Shown in pieces: positions 25,265-36,120 of a stretch of 64,000 bases of DNA (the stretch's first letter is position 1; every line of letters begins with the position of its first letter). Source of the DNA: Mimachlamys varia (lineage: Eukaryota; Mollusca; Bivalvia; Pectinida; Pectinidae); NCBI GenBank assembly GCA_947623455.1, contig OX392529.1, positions 7,316,001 to 7,380,000 of the forward strand, read 5' to 3'. The position numbers and the translations under genes were made by a program. A model generated the notes under the pieces. It was not told where the DNA came from and ran no database searches. It saw only the letters and a program-made list of their open reading frames with translations.

Positions 25265-25391
25265 GGCTGTAGGCAGGGATGCGTGGAAACCACTTGTAAT
25301 GCTAGTATGATGTTTGCAGGATTAGAGGTAGTTGTTGGGAAACAGCCTCCGGGAAATCCTCCACATCGTCCTTCGATAATCTGTCTCGCAC
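25265..25391 (-). CDS. Exon 7: Cys-containing linker (residues 291-332)
   Basis: A 127-nt exon, acceptor atggcag, donor CAGCC|GTAAGT, phase 1 in and phase 2 out, both matching the neighbours. It contains RCGGFPGGCFPTTTS and VVSTHPCLQ, so three cysteines in 42 residues. I recognise no family. Support comes from the splice signals and phase agreement, not homology. Confidence 0.65.
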
Positions 25392-26136
25392 CTGCCATCG
25401 TAAAGTCAGGAATGTTTAATATCGGGTATGTCCCGAAAGGCCCGGTCTTCCCACAACTTTAACATCGATTCGTTTCTCAAACGCGATTTGAATTAGATTC
25501 TGTACGGAATGTTAAATGAAAACTGTTGTGCATACTTATAACTCTGAAATAGGTGAACCACTGCAGATGTAGACGGTGTATATATGACGGTGTATATGTT
25601 TAGTTGATGCAGTTTATCTAATAGTGCATATTATGCATGTTTGATACAGTGATATTTCTATTTCTTTACAGTGTATATATATAAAGTGGTAATTGCAGAG
25701 AGGCCGTTCTTTTATGAAAGTTTCAAAGCAGTACATTCCGGTTATTTCATTGCACATACATGTGCATGTATTTTTAAAATCATTCATGTGAAACAAAATG
25801 ATGTATGTGCTCCAAATGCATTGGTATATGATAATATTGTATTTCAAAGGATGTCATTTTTTGAGAGTCTGGCTTTGCAACCAAAGCATTTACACTTGTT
25901 TACAATATCACTGCGGCCGTCTGTGTTCAGATTATATGTTAGGTAACTAAAGTTAGATCGCCATAGCTTTCTAAAATAAAACATCAGTTTCTCATAACTC
26001 AATATGTATGCATCTTAAAGACAACGGAATTGTGTCCGTTGATTTTAATATGTTCCGTGTTTTTACAAGAGGTGCGACAAAATAAACTACATGTAATGTA
26101 TATCAATCTTGAATGTTGAAGATTGCGATAACCTAC
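25392..26136 (-). other. Intron 6, between exons 6 and 7
   Basis: A 745-bp AT-rich intron. The open frames at 25614-25946 have no recognisable motif and no repeat is seen. Confidence 0.6.
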
Positions 26137-26272
26137 CTGTACCGTACACTGATATTCTCCACGTCCCTCCGCACATTTCCTGATGATTTCCACCACACGG
26201 GGCGTTACAGTCGGACTCAGAAGCCAGTGAGTGTCGGTCGTGATTGTCCCCACAATAACACTGTGTTTTATA
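26137..26272 (-). CDS. Exon 6: WSC domain, C-terminal half (residues 246-290)
   Basis: A 136-nt exon, acceptor tttacag, donor GTACAG|GTAGGT. It encodes CYCGDN, ASESDCNAPCGGN and MCGGTWRISVYGT, the signature end of a WSC domain ('C-x-CG ... C-x-x-x-C-x-GN ... CGG-x-x-x-[IL]-x-VY'). Together with exon 5 the domain has the usual eight cysteines. The 33-bp minisatellite begins at the base next to this exon's acceptor. Confidence 0.92.
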
Positions 26273-28250
26273 CTGTAAACAAAAAGGAACGTGTTCTCTA
26301 TTACACTGTCAACACAAGAGAACGTGTTCTCTTATACACTGTCAACACAAGGGAACGTGTTATCTATTACACTATTAACACAAGGGAACGTGTTCTCTAT
26401 TACACTGTTAACACAAGGGAACGTGTTCTCTATTACACTGTTAACACAAGGGAACGTGTTCTCTATTACACTGTCAACACAAGGGAACGTGTTCTCTATC
26501 TCTATTACACTGTCAACACAAGGGAACATATTCTCTATTACACTGTCATCACAAGGGAACGTGTTCTCTATTACACTGTCAACACAAGGGAACGTGTTCT
26601 CTATTACACTGTCAACACAAGGGAACGTGTTCTCTATTACACTGTCAACACAAGGGAACGTGTTCTCTATTACACTGTCAACACAAGGGAACGTGTTCTC
26701 TATCTCTATTACACTGTTAACACAAGGGAACGTGTTATCTATTACACTGTCAACACAAGGGAACGTGTTCTCTATTACACTGTCAACACAAGGGAACGTG
26801 TTCTCTATCTCTATTACACTGTCAACACAAGGGAACATATTCTCTATTACACTGTCATCACAAGGGAACGTGTTCTCTATTACACTGTCAACACAAGGGA
26901 ACGTGTTATTTATTACACTGTCAACACAAGGGAAACATATTCTCTATCACACTGTTAACACAAGGGAGCGTGTTCTCTATTACACTGTCAACACAAGAGA
27001 ACGTGTTATCTATTACACTGTTAACACAAGGGAACGTGTTCTCTATTACACTGTCAACACAAGGGAACGTGTTATCTATTACACTGTCAACACAAGGGAA
27101 CGTGTTCTCTATTACACTGTCAACACAAGGGAACGTGTTATCTATTACACTGTCAACACAAGGGAACGTGTTCTCTATTACACTGTCAACACAAGGGAAC
27201 GTGTTATCTATTACACTGTCAACACAAGGGAAACATATTCTCTATCACACTGTTAACACAAGGGAACGTGTTCTCTATTACACTGTCAACACAAGGAAAC
27301 GTGTTATCTATTACACTGTCAACACAAGGGAACGTGTTCTCTATCTCTATTACACTGTCAACACAAGGGAACGTGTTATCTATTACACTGTCAACACAAA
27401 GGAACGTGTTCTCTATTACACTGTCAACACAAGGGAACGTGTTATCTATTACACTGTCAACACAAGGGAACGTGTTCTCTATTACACTGTCAACACAAGG
27501 GAACGTGTTCTCTATTACACTGTCAACACAAGGGAGCGTGTTATCTATTACACTGTCAACACAGGGGAACGTGTTATCTATTACACTGTCAACACAAGGG
27601 AATGTGTTCTCTATTACACTGTCAACACAAGGGAACGTGTTATCTATTACACTGTCAACACAAGGGAACGTGTTATCTATTACACTGTCAACACAAGGGA
27701 ACGTGTTCTCTATCTCTATTACACTGTCAACACAAGGGAACCTATTCTCTATTACACTGTCAACGCAAGGGAACGTGTTCTCTATTACACTGTCAACACA
27801 AGGGAACGTGTTATCTATTACACTGTCATCACAAGGGAACGTGTTATCTATTACACTGTCAACACAAGGGAACGTGTTATCTATTACACTGTCATCACAA
27901 GGGAACGTGTTATATAGTACACTGTCAACACATGGGAACGTGTTATCTATTACACTGTCATCACAAGGGAACGTGTTATATAGTACACTGTCAACACATG
28001 GGAACGTGTTCTCTATTACACTGTCAACACAAGGGAACGTGTTCTCTATTACACTGTCATCACAAGGGAACGTGTTCTCTATTACACTGTCAACTCAAGG
28101 GAACGTGTTCTCTATTTCACTGTCAACACAAGGGAAGGTGTTCTCTTTTACACAGTCAACACAAGGGAACGTGTTATCTATTACACTGTCAACACAAGGG
28201 AACGTGTTCTCTTTTACTTTGTCAACACAAGGTAACGTGTTCTCTATTAC
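26273..28250. repeat. Minisatellite, 33-bp unit, about 60 copies, starting at exon 6's acceptor
   Basis: The unit on the plus strand is about 'gggaacgtgttctctattac' plus 'actgtcaacacaa'. The first unit begins with ctgtaaac, the reverse complement of exon 6's acceptor gtttacag. Later units have ctgtcaac, so each carries an acceptor-like gttgacag. Some units have a 6-bp tctcta insertion. A block near 26477-26740 recurs near 26777-26900. All open frames here (up to 347 codons) are repeat artefacts. Confidence 0.97.
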
Positions 28251-28958
28251 ACTGGTGAACGACTCACGGGAGTCTAGTTATTACGCTGGTGAACGACTCC
28301 CGGGAGTCTAGTTATTACGCTAGTGAACGACTCCCGGGAGTCTAGTTATTACGCTGGTGAACGACTCCCGGGAGTCTAGTTATTACGCTGTCGAACGACT
28401 CCCGGGAGTCTAGTTATTACGCTGGTGAACGACTCACGGGAGTCTAGTTATTACGCTGGTGAACGACTCACGGCAGTCTAGTTATTACACTGGTGAACGA
28501 CTCCCGGGAGTCTAGTTATTACGCTGGTGAGCGACTCCCGGGAGTCTAGTTATTACGCTGGTGAACGACTCCCGGGAGTCTAGTTATTACGCTGGTGAAC
28601 GACTCCCGGGAGTCTAGTTATGACGCTGGTGAACGACTCACGGGAGTCTAGTTATGACGCTGGTGAACGACTCACGGGAGTCTAGTTATTACACTGGTGA
28701 ACGACTCACGGGAGTCTAGTTATTACACTGGTGAACGACTCACGGGAGTCTAGTTATTACACTAGTGAACGACTCACGGGAGTCTAGTTATTACACTAGT
28801 GAACGACTCACGGGAGTCTAGTTATTACACTAGTGAGCGACTCTCGGGAGTCTAGTTATTACACTAGTGAACGACTCTCGGGAGTCTAGTTATTACACTA
28901 GTGAACGACTCACGGGAGTCTAGTTATTACACTAGTGAACGACTCTCGGGAGTCTAGT
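28245..28958. repeat. Minisatellite, 34-bp unit with palindromic core, about 21 copies
   Basis: Each unit contains the perfect palindrome gactcccgggagtc (or gactcacgggagtc), followed by tagttattac. It follows directly from the 33-bp array: both units share tattacactg at the junction, so one may have arisen from the edge of the other. Confidence 0.95.
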
Positions 28959-30217
28959 CGTCATACAAACTGCTATAACATTTTGGTCGCTGGCAATATT
29001 CGTTTTATTGTTTAAAACATCAGAAATAAATATATTTAAGATGTTTAAGGATTATAATCGCTTTAATCTATTCTTTATGTTATGGGGGTATAACACAATA
29101 AACTGGAGTTTACTCTAAATAAACCGCGAAGCTATTAAAATGATATTGTTTGATAAATCTAGAGCTAATGTCATCATAACAAGCACATTTCAAAATGAAA
29201 GTTTATCTTCTACCTCATTCATCTTACATAATGTACATGTCTCTTTCGATATTATTGTACTAGCCATATTCATAATCTTAATTGTTTCATATATATTTAT
29301 CATATTTTTTCAGATCTTAATTTGGTACATAATTGATAAAGATAGTAACGAACAAGCCAAATCATTGCCCAAAATTACAAATAGTTTGATTCAATGCGCC
29401 ATTTGTGGATAATACTTTACAATAGCAAGTGGTACATATATGAACATGATACAGGCCAGTTGATATCAATTATTATAATAAACAAGTTGACAATATATAT
29501 GTTATATCAAACGACAGTATAACATGCATAAATATATCGGACGCTTGTTACTGACATAGATAAGGCGTGTTAAGATCCGTCAGTACAACCGCAGCTCAAC
29601 CTGTGAGGTGATTGTAATAAGGGAGGGTGTTTTAATATAATTCGTGATAACTGATACAGTGCCCACCACAAGCTTCTTGCCATCGTTGAGTAAATGCTAC
29701 AGTAAGAAAAATATTGCAATTGAATTTTAATCGAATACATTTGTTAAGAAAGATATAACAAAAGTCAACATTTTAACTTAAACAGTCAACATTTTTAGCA
29801 ATTTAGGTACAATGTAGCTAAAACCAGTATCTGTAGACAATTTGGTACAAAACATGATCACATGTATCCCTCTAACTCCTGCGCGAAACCTCGGTCCTCT
29901 CAGGCTTGCTTCTAACAAGTGCTGACACATTTCCACTGGTATTGTAGACCAAACGTTTTGAAGAGACATTTCTAATTCTTTCAAATTCGGCTGTGCTAAC
30001 TCCGAACCGAAAAACCTAAATTATGCCTTACATTTTCGATTGGGTTGAGGTCAAGTGACCAAATCACAGATATGATTCGATTTTCTTGATTCCACTAGCC
30101 ACAATTTCACTCAACGACAAGAAGCATCGCCATCCGGACAGAAATAATTATTTCCAGAGTCAAGACATTGTGCAGAAAGTGGTATTTGATTGCATTTAAG
30201 TTTCCGGTTCCCCTATA
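28959..30217 (-). other. Intron 5, AT-rich stretch
   Basis: About 1.26 kb of AT-rich intron. An open frame at 29140-29412 on the plus strand is hydrophobic but low in complexity and has no recognised motif. No gene is supported. Confidence 0.5.
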
Positions 30218-31532
30218 GGACATAGTACCCCAAACTTGACTGTAGATATGACACAGCTGTCCAAGTTTTCGGACATAGTACCCCAAACGTGACTGTAGGT
30301 ATGGCACAGCTGTCCAAGTTTTCGGACACAGTACCCCAAACTTGACTGTAGATATGGCGCAGCTGTCCAAGATTTCGGACATACATTGTAGTACCCCAAA
30401 ATGACTGTAGATATGACACAGCTGTCCAAGTTTTCGGACATAGTACCCCAAAATGACTGTAGGTATGACACAGCTGTCCAAGTTTTCGGACATAGTACCC
30501 AAACATGACTGTAGATATGGCACAGCTGTCCAAGTTTTCGGACATAGTACCCGAACATGACTGTAGATATGGCACAGCTGTCCAAGTTTTCGGACAAAAT
30601 ACCCAAAATGACTGTAGATATGGCACAGCTGTCCAAGTTTTCGGACATAGTACCAAAAATGACTGTAGATATGGCACAGCTGTCCAAGTTTTCGGACATA
30701 GTACCCCAAACTTGACTGTAGATATGGCACAGCTGTCCAAGTTTTCGGACGTAGTACCCAAACATGACTGTAGATATGGCACAACTGTCCAAGTTTTCGG
30801 ACACAGTACCCAAACATGACTGTAGATATGGCACAACTGTCCAAGTTTTCGGACATAGTACTCAAACGTGACTGTAGATATGGCACAGCTGTCCAAGTTT
30901 TCGGACATAGTACCAAAAATGACTGTATATATGGCACAGCTGTCCAAGTTTTCGGACATAGTACCCCAAACTTGACTGTAGATATGGCACAGCTGTCCAA
31001 GTTTTCGGACGTAGTACCCAAACGTGACTGTAGATATGGCACAGCTGTCCAAGTTTTCGGACATAGTACCCCAAAATGACTGTAGATATGGCACAGCTGT
31101 CTACGATTTCAGACATAGTACCCCAAAATGACTAGAAATGGCACAGCTGTCCAAGTTTTCGGACACAGTACCCAAACATGACTGTAGATATGGAACAGCT
31201 GTCCAAGTTTTCGGACATAGTACCCGAACATGACTGTAGATATGGCACAGCTGTCCAAGTTTTCGGACACAGTACCCCAAACGTGACTGTAGGTATGGCA
31301 CAGCTGTCCAAGTTTTCGGACATACATTGTAGTACCCCAAAATGACTGTAGATATGGCACGGCTGTCCAAGTTTTCGGACACAGTACCCCAAACAAGACT
31401 GTAGATATGGCACAGCTGTCCAAGTTTTCGGACATAGTACCCCAAACATGACTGTAGGTATGGCACAACTGTCCAAGTTTTCGGACACAGTACCGCAAAC
31501 ATGACTGTAGGTTTGACACAGCTGTCCAAGAT
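30218..31532. repeat. Minisatellite, about 52-bp unit, about 25 copies
   Basis: Unit about 'gactgtagatatggcacagc', 'tgtccaagttttcggacata', 'gtaccccaaaat', with length variants of 50-62 bp (some carry an extra acattgtag). It lies in the middle of intron 5 and does not touch an exon. Open frames on both strands are repeat-derived. Confidence 0.95.
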
Positions 31533-32166
31533 TTTCATGGGCTCGAAGTACTACGATAGAAGGTACGACCATCTGTTTGAAATGTGTGAACCGCGATTCG
31601 TGACTACATAAAACGACTGCCAAATTCAACCATGATCAATGTTCGTGTTCTCTAACATGCTAGACGTTTTCTACAGTTATGGTGCCAGAGGATGTTTCAT
31701 TTAGGCAACGAAACCTTTGAGGTCCGCACCAAGGAGTCGTCTCCGAACAGTGGATTTCACTTCTAATGAATTGACTCCAATTTCAAATTGCGAAGAGTGT
31801 TCTTATATCAGAGAAATTCTTTTTTTTATGAAAGTGTCTGATGAAGGCGAAAGATGTTCGTTTTAAAAAATACTAATTTAATGATAAAATCACAAACTCT
31901 TTAATACACGTTTCTCATTTTTGATGGCATTTCATTGCAATAATTAAAAAACTATAAAACAGCAAATTCATATTAGTTTATGAACATAAGATTTTCATTA
32001 AAATTTTGTGTGCATTTACTTCTCTTCCCAAGAAGTAAAAAAGTGAATTCTATTCAGATTCACAGATCACTCAACTATTTTATCCAAAAATCAAATTAGG
32101 ATTAAAAATTGATTTGTCAAGAAACTTTTGGTGGGTACTGTATACAAGTATACAAAGTAAACTTAC
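31533..32166 (-). other. Intron 5, donor-proximal part
   Basis: About 630 bp of AT-rich intron next to exon 5's donor. No array and no coding signal. Confidence 0.6.
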
Positions 32167-32297
32167 TTGTGTTCCAGCGAACCAGAACCCGAGCGTTTTG
32201 CATCGCTGTATACAGATCTCTGTGGTTAGATGGGGGTTATTTTCAGAATGTCCTGCCAACAGTCTGTCCCCAGCGTCCGTAAAACAGCCGATATAGC
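32167..32297 (-). CDS. Exon 5: WSC domain, N-terminal half (residues 202-245)
   Basis: A 131-nt exon, acceptor gttaag, donor CAA|GTAAGT, phase 1 in and 0 out. It encodes YIGCFTDAGDRLLAG, then ICIQRCKTLGFWFAGTQ. This is the first half of a WSC domain: the 'Y-x-GCF-x-D' opening and the 'C-x-x-x-C-x-x-x-G-[FY]-x-[FY]-x-G' helix region. WSC domains are Cys-rich putative carbohydrate-binding modules of extracellular proteins. The second half lies 5.9 kb away in exon 6, across an intron filled with three minisatellites. Confidence 0.9.
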
Positions 32298-32741
32298 CTT
32301 AACAAAGAAACTGTTATACAGTATCGCCAATTATGATTCAACAGTGGTCTCCCTTCACTTTAAACATGTCTAACATTATAAAATAGACTGTACATATAGA
32401 ACACAATTTACCAGGCCAGCCATTGTAGTATTATTTTAAAACCACACGGAAAGTTAAATTGTTTTGATGGTTTCTGTTTTTGAAACATAATTTATTTAAA
32501 TTTTCAATAAATGGTCATTTGATAACCAGTCGGGCTCCCATTCTTCAAGCTGGAATGCAAAAACATTAATTTATCAAAACAGCAAACAAGTGAAACATAT
32601 TTACACCATTATATTACCGAATACATGTTTGCTACATGTCCCCCACCCCCTTCCCCTATTTAAAACCTTACAATCATAATCATGTTCCCATATGTAGTAA
32701 GAGCCGTCACGTTTTGCCCCTGACATTTAAACACTGCTCAC
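32298..32741 (-). other. Intron 4 (exon 4 to exon 5)
   Basis: A 444-bp intron. If exon 4's donor is not used, this would become coding for 11 residues to a TGA (about 32709) and then 3' UTR; a possible AATAAA on this strand is near 32487. A C-rich run on the plus strand lies at 32640-32656. Confidence 0.55.
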
Positions 32742-32917
32742 TGTTATTGTTGATGTGTGCCACGCCCCTTTCCATGCTCCCTCCCACGAAGCTTCCCTGC
32801 CACGTCCACTGTATGTTGCTGGCCACTGTAAATGGTGTCCCGGTCAAGTCGATTTTAAACGTGCCTCGTGGTGAACAGTCTGGATGGGCAGAGAACTTGT
32901 CACTTGCATCTCCATAC
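32742..32917 (-). CDS. Exon 4: GON domain, fourth segment (residues 143-201)
   Basis: A 176-nt exon, acceptor ttaaag, donor AACA|GTGAGC, phase 2 in and phase 1 out. It contains YGDASDKFSAHPDC and CSPRGTFKIDLTGTPFTVA, equivalent to the GON core 'C-x-x-G-x-F-x-IDL-x-GT-x-F'. The Cys-rich tail that usually ends GON domains is absent at this join. The donor is not the strongest. If it is skipped, the frame continues for 11 codons (SEQCLNVRGKT) to a TGA at about 32709, which would give a short secreted GON protein. An AATAAA lies on this strand near 32487. The join to exon 5 restores NNNS, an N-glycosylation sequon. Confidence 0.82.
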
Positions 32918-33339
32918 CTTTAAGGTCAAACAGTTAAGGACATAGAATGGGTTTACACATAAACCAGTAGGTGTCTTGTATACTTGCGGTGACATTGAGT
33001 ACTGTATATTGAGATAAGAATTCAAACTTTGTTTGGGGGGTGGGGGGGGGGGGTCTACAAAAAGCGACGTTCAACCATCAATATTTTAGCGCAAATGTTA
33101 TTTTTTTCAATAACATAAGGTGTGTGACAAATATTTGGTCCTTTTATATAATTGAACTGTAGCACCTTCCGTCAGATCCCTCTCCATGGTTACATATATC
33201 TGGATATTTTTTCTCAGCATCGTCGTGGTAAGGACCCGGAGAAACTAACGAAGCTTTAAATATGAGCCTAACACTTAAGAACATGGACAGCTTACTACTA
33301 GGATATTCGATAAACCGTGATGATTTCACAAATTTCTGA
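32918..33339 (-). other. Intron 3, exon 4-proximal part, with a long G run
   Basis: Non-coding. A run of G on the plus strand (ggggggtgggggggggggg) lies at about 33034-33053. An open frame at 33144-33329 on the minus strand (CNHGEGSDGRCYSS) has an acceptor-like ttag but no usable donor, and exons 3 and 4 join in phase without it, so I do not call it an exon. Confidence 0.55.
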
Positions 33340-33860
33340 TCGGGAACTTTCCCTTCCTTGATAGTAATATCCTAGTTTCTCCAAACTATGGTGTTTAAAT
33401 GATATGTTCTAGATATCGAGATTTTCATGATCGATGTCGACTGCTGACAAAACAAACTTACTATACAGGGATTCACGAGATGCAGGTTGATGAGAACTAG
33501 GAGCAAGATTTATGTTCGCCATCTGGGTCTCACTGAGAAATATTCTGCATCTGTGTGTGATATCAAGATATGCGTTTTTTAATATGCTTATTAGTGTGCT
33601 TACTTGTTGTGTTTGAGAATGATGACTCGGTTCTCACTTTGACAATATGACGTTAACTTGTATGTGAACAAGAATTACATGTCGGGTGTCGTCGATGAAA
33701 CAGAAAACGCTTACTCTTCCGGAACAACTTTTCTCTTGTACTTGTTCAATAGTCTGCTTGCAAATCTATCGTTTGTTCATATTGTGCCCTGGTTAAATCG
33801 ATTTAGGTTCTGTTTATTATGGTTTTGTTAACGCTTTTGTATTCTATCATTTATTTATTT
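33340..33860 (+). pseudogene. Retroelement relic: reverse transcriptase C-terminus and 3' tail
   Basis: The plus strand has 'gggaactttcccttccttga', 'ccaaactatggtgtttaaat', 'catgatcgatgtcgactgct', then 'gtgtgcttacttgttgtgtt', 'gggtgtcgtcgatgaaacag' and 'tatggttttgttaacgcttt'. The coding strings correspond to the reverse transcriptase C-terminus seen at 23845 and the rest to the tail at 7938. Stops and frameshifts throughout. It lies in intron 3, antisense to the host gene. Confidence 0.7.
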
Positions 33861-33897
33861 ATTGATTAGTATAGGAATGTCGTACATCAGTGTTTAC

Positions 33898-34057
33898 CTG
33901 ACAAGGTTTCTGCCGGACTGCTGGCTGTAGCTGAAATCATTAGTCTGGACATGTAAGGTGGTAAGGTCCAGGCGTATCTTATCAAACTGTGACCGCCCAC
34001 CCTGGGAGTAGGGCCGGACGGGCTGAGCGTCCCGGCAGGAGGACGTGTTCTGTGAAC
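33898..34057 (-). CDS. Exon 3: GON domain, third segment (residues 90-142)
   Basis: A 160-nt exon with acceptor gttacag and donor GTAAAC, phase 1 in and phase 2 out. It carries an NTS sequon, a single Cys (SSCRDA) and KIRLDLTTLHVQTNDFSYS. This last stretch is the most diagnostic of GON, where KI-x-LD...L-x-V...D-F-x-F is conserved. It ends in SGRNLVR, completed by the first base of exon 4. Confidence 0.88.
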
Positions 34058-34340
34058 CTGTAACGGCATTGGTCTGAATACATCTACCAAATCAGATCTT
34101 CGTTACTGACGACAGGTAGAGACACATCGGAAATGTATGATAGGTAATCACAGGCAAATTATAGCATATTGCAAAGTAGCTAAATCATGTTTTTGTCCCA
34201 CTAGAGCAAATGCCTGGAGGAAACATAAATCCCTAGATAAACATACCCTTCGAACTCTCTGTCGGCTGGGATTAGAACACAATAACCTCATTGTTTATGT
34301 AATTTATGTAAATGATACGAAGCTGATCAACTGAACTTAC
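34058..34340 (-). other. Intron 2 (exon 2 to exon 3)
   Basis: A 283-bp intron. The 65-codon plus-strand open frame has no recognised motif. Confidence 0.6.
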
Positions 34341-34424
34341 CAATATTTGGATAAACAGACGCAAAGTTGTTTAATCTACCAGCTTTTAATGTTAAGTACT
34401 CTCTTGGATGACCATCAGAAAAAC
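34341..34424 (-). CDS. Exon 2: GON domain, second segment (residues 62-89)
   Basis: An 84-nt exon between gttgcag and GTAAGT. It encodes a segment with PREYLTL and NNFASVYPNI, matching the GON pattern in which a P-x-EY-x-TL strand follows the first Cys pair. It starts with two bases completing the phase-1 codon of exon 1 and ends in phase 1, so both joins are in frame. The exon is too short to be recognised without the neighbouring GON exons. Confidence 0.85.
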
Positions 34425-34767
34425 CTGCAACAATGACAGAAAAATACTAAATCTCGTCACTGAAGGGAACTGTGTAATATACACTCTGCTATTTGAAACA
34501 AGTACTCAGGTGGTAAACATGTGGTATGGCCCAAGGTGGCATACCAGTAGCCTTGACTTATCTTTATGTTCACCAAAATGATTTAGACTGATAACCTTCC
34601 GTAGTTTCTACAGGTAGCTCAGGCTGGCCTACACCAGTACCCATGGACGCTTTAAAACCCCAGTGTGATATTGAGTCGAATCCATGCCCATTTATACCCT
34701 CGAGCTATATATTAAATAATTCAGAATGATATTTATTGATAACCACCTTTATTGTGGAATAAGCCCA
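34425..34767 (-). other. Intron 1, exon 2-proximal unique part
   Basis: About 340 bp of unique sequence separating exon 2's acceptor from the 17-bp array, so this array does not touch an exon. Confidence 0.6.
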
Positions 34768-36045
34768 GGGTTATCAGTGAGTCGGGGATACCAGTGGGAC
34801 GGGGTTATCAGTGGGACGGGGATATCAGTGATTCGGGGATACCAGTGAGTCGGGGATATCAGTGGGACGGGGTTATCAGTGGGACGGGGATATCAGTGAT
34901 TCGGGGATACCAGTGAGTCGGGGATACCAGTGGGACGGGGATATCAGTGGGACGGGGATATCAGTGATTCGGGGATACCAGTGAGTCGGGGATATCAGTG
35001 GGACGGGGTTATCAGTGAGTCGGAGATACCAGTGGGACGGGGATATCAGTGGGACGGGGATATCAGTGATTCGGGGATACCAGTGAGTCGGGGATATCAG
35101 TGAGTCGGGGATATCAGTGATTCGGGGATACCAGTGAGTCGGGGATATCAGTGGGACGGGGATATCGGTGAGTCGGAGATACCAGTGGGACGGGGATATC
35201 AGTGGGACGGGGATATCAGTGATTCGGGGATACCAGTGAGTCGGGGATATCAGTGAGTCGGGGATATCAGTGGGACGGGGATACCAGTGGGACGGGGATA
35301 TCAGTGGGACGGGGATATCGGTGAGTCGGGGATATCAGTGAGTCGGGGATATCAGTGGGACGGGGATACCAGTGGGACGGGGATATCAGTGAGTCGGGGA
35401 TATCAGTGGGACGGGGATATCAGTGGGTCGGGGATACCAGTGGGACGGGGTTATCAGTGGGACGGGGATATCCGTGAGTCGGGGATATCAGTGGGACGGG
35501 GTTATCAGTGGGACGGGGACATCAGTAGGTCGGGGATGACAGTGCAACGGGGTTATCAATGGGTCGGGGATATCAGTGGGACGGGGTTATCAGTGGGACG
35601 GGGTTATCAGTGAGTCGGGGATATCAGTGGGTCCGGGGTTATCAGTGAGTCGGGGATATCAGTGAGTCGGGGATATCAGTGGGAGGGGTTATCAGTAATA
35701 ATGGATTATCAGTGAGAAGGGTTATCAGTGAGTCGGGGATATCAGTGGGAGGGGTTATCAGTAATAATGGATTATCAGTGAGAAGGGTTATCAGTGAGTC
35801 GGGGATATCAGTGGGAGGGGTTATCAGTAATAATGGATTATCAGTGAGAAGGGTTATCAGTGAGTCGGGGATACCAGTGGGACGGGGTTATCAGTAATAA
35901 TGGATAATCAGTGAGAAAGGTTATCAATGAGTCGGGGATACCAGTGGGTCGAGTATATCAGTAATAATGGATTATCAGTACCAATGGGTTATCAGTGAGT
36001 CGGTCGGGGATATCATTGGGACGAGGATATCAGTTGGAAGGAGAT
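34768..36045. repeat. Minisatellite, 17-bp unit, about 75 copies
   Basis: Unit ggggatatcagtgagtc, with sub-variants gggac/agtcg/attcg and tta/ata. The G-rich strand is plus. The last part (35680-35950) switches to a longer composite unit with gggaggggttatcagtaata. Open frames (up to 108 codons) are artefacts. Confidence 0.95.
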
Positions 36046-36120
36046 GTAAATAGATGGGGATATTAACGGATTGTGTTTATCAATAAAAACGTCAAACAAT
36101 CGACTGTGTAGCAGTTGTAG

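Noticed and set aside
25614..25946. Overlapping plus and minus frames as a small gene
   Set aside because: AT-rich intron sequence with no motif and opposing frames of similar length, as expected by chance.
26113..28311. Overlapping 281-347 codon plus-strand frames rich in YTVNTRERVL or ITLSTQGNVFS
   Set aside because: Shadow frames of the 33-bp minisatellite; three frames are open at once, which signals repetition rather than coding.
33144..33329. Minus-strand frame with YPDICNHGEGSDGRCYSS, kringle- or GON-like at first sight
   Set aside because: No usable donor after it, no clear domain match, and exons 3 and 4 join perfectly in phase without it.
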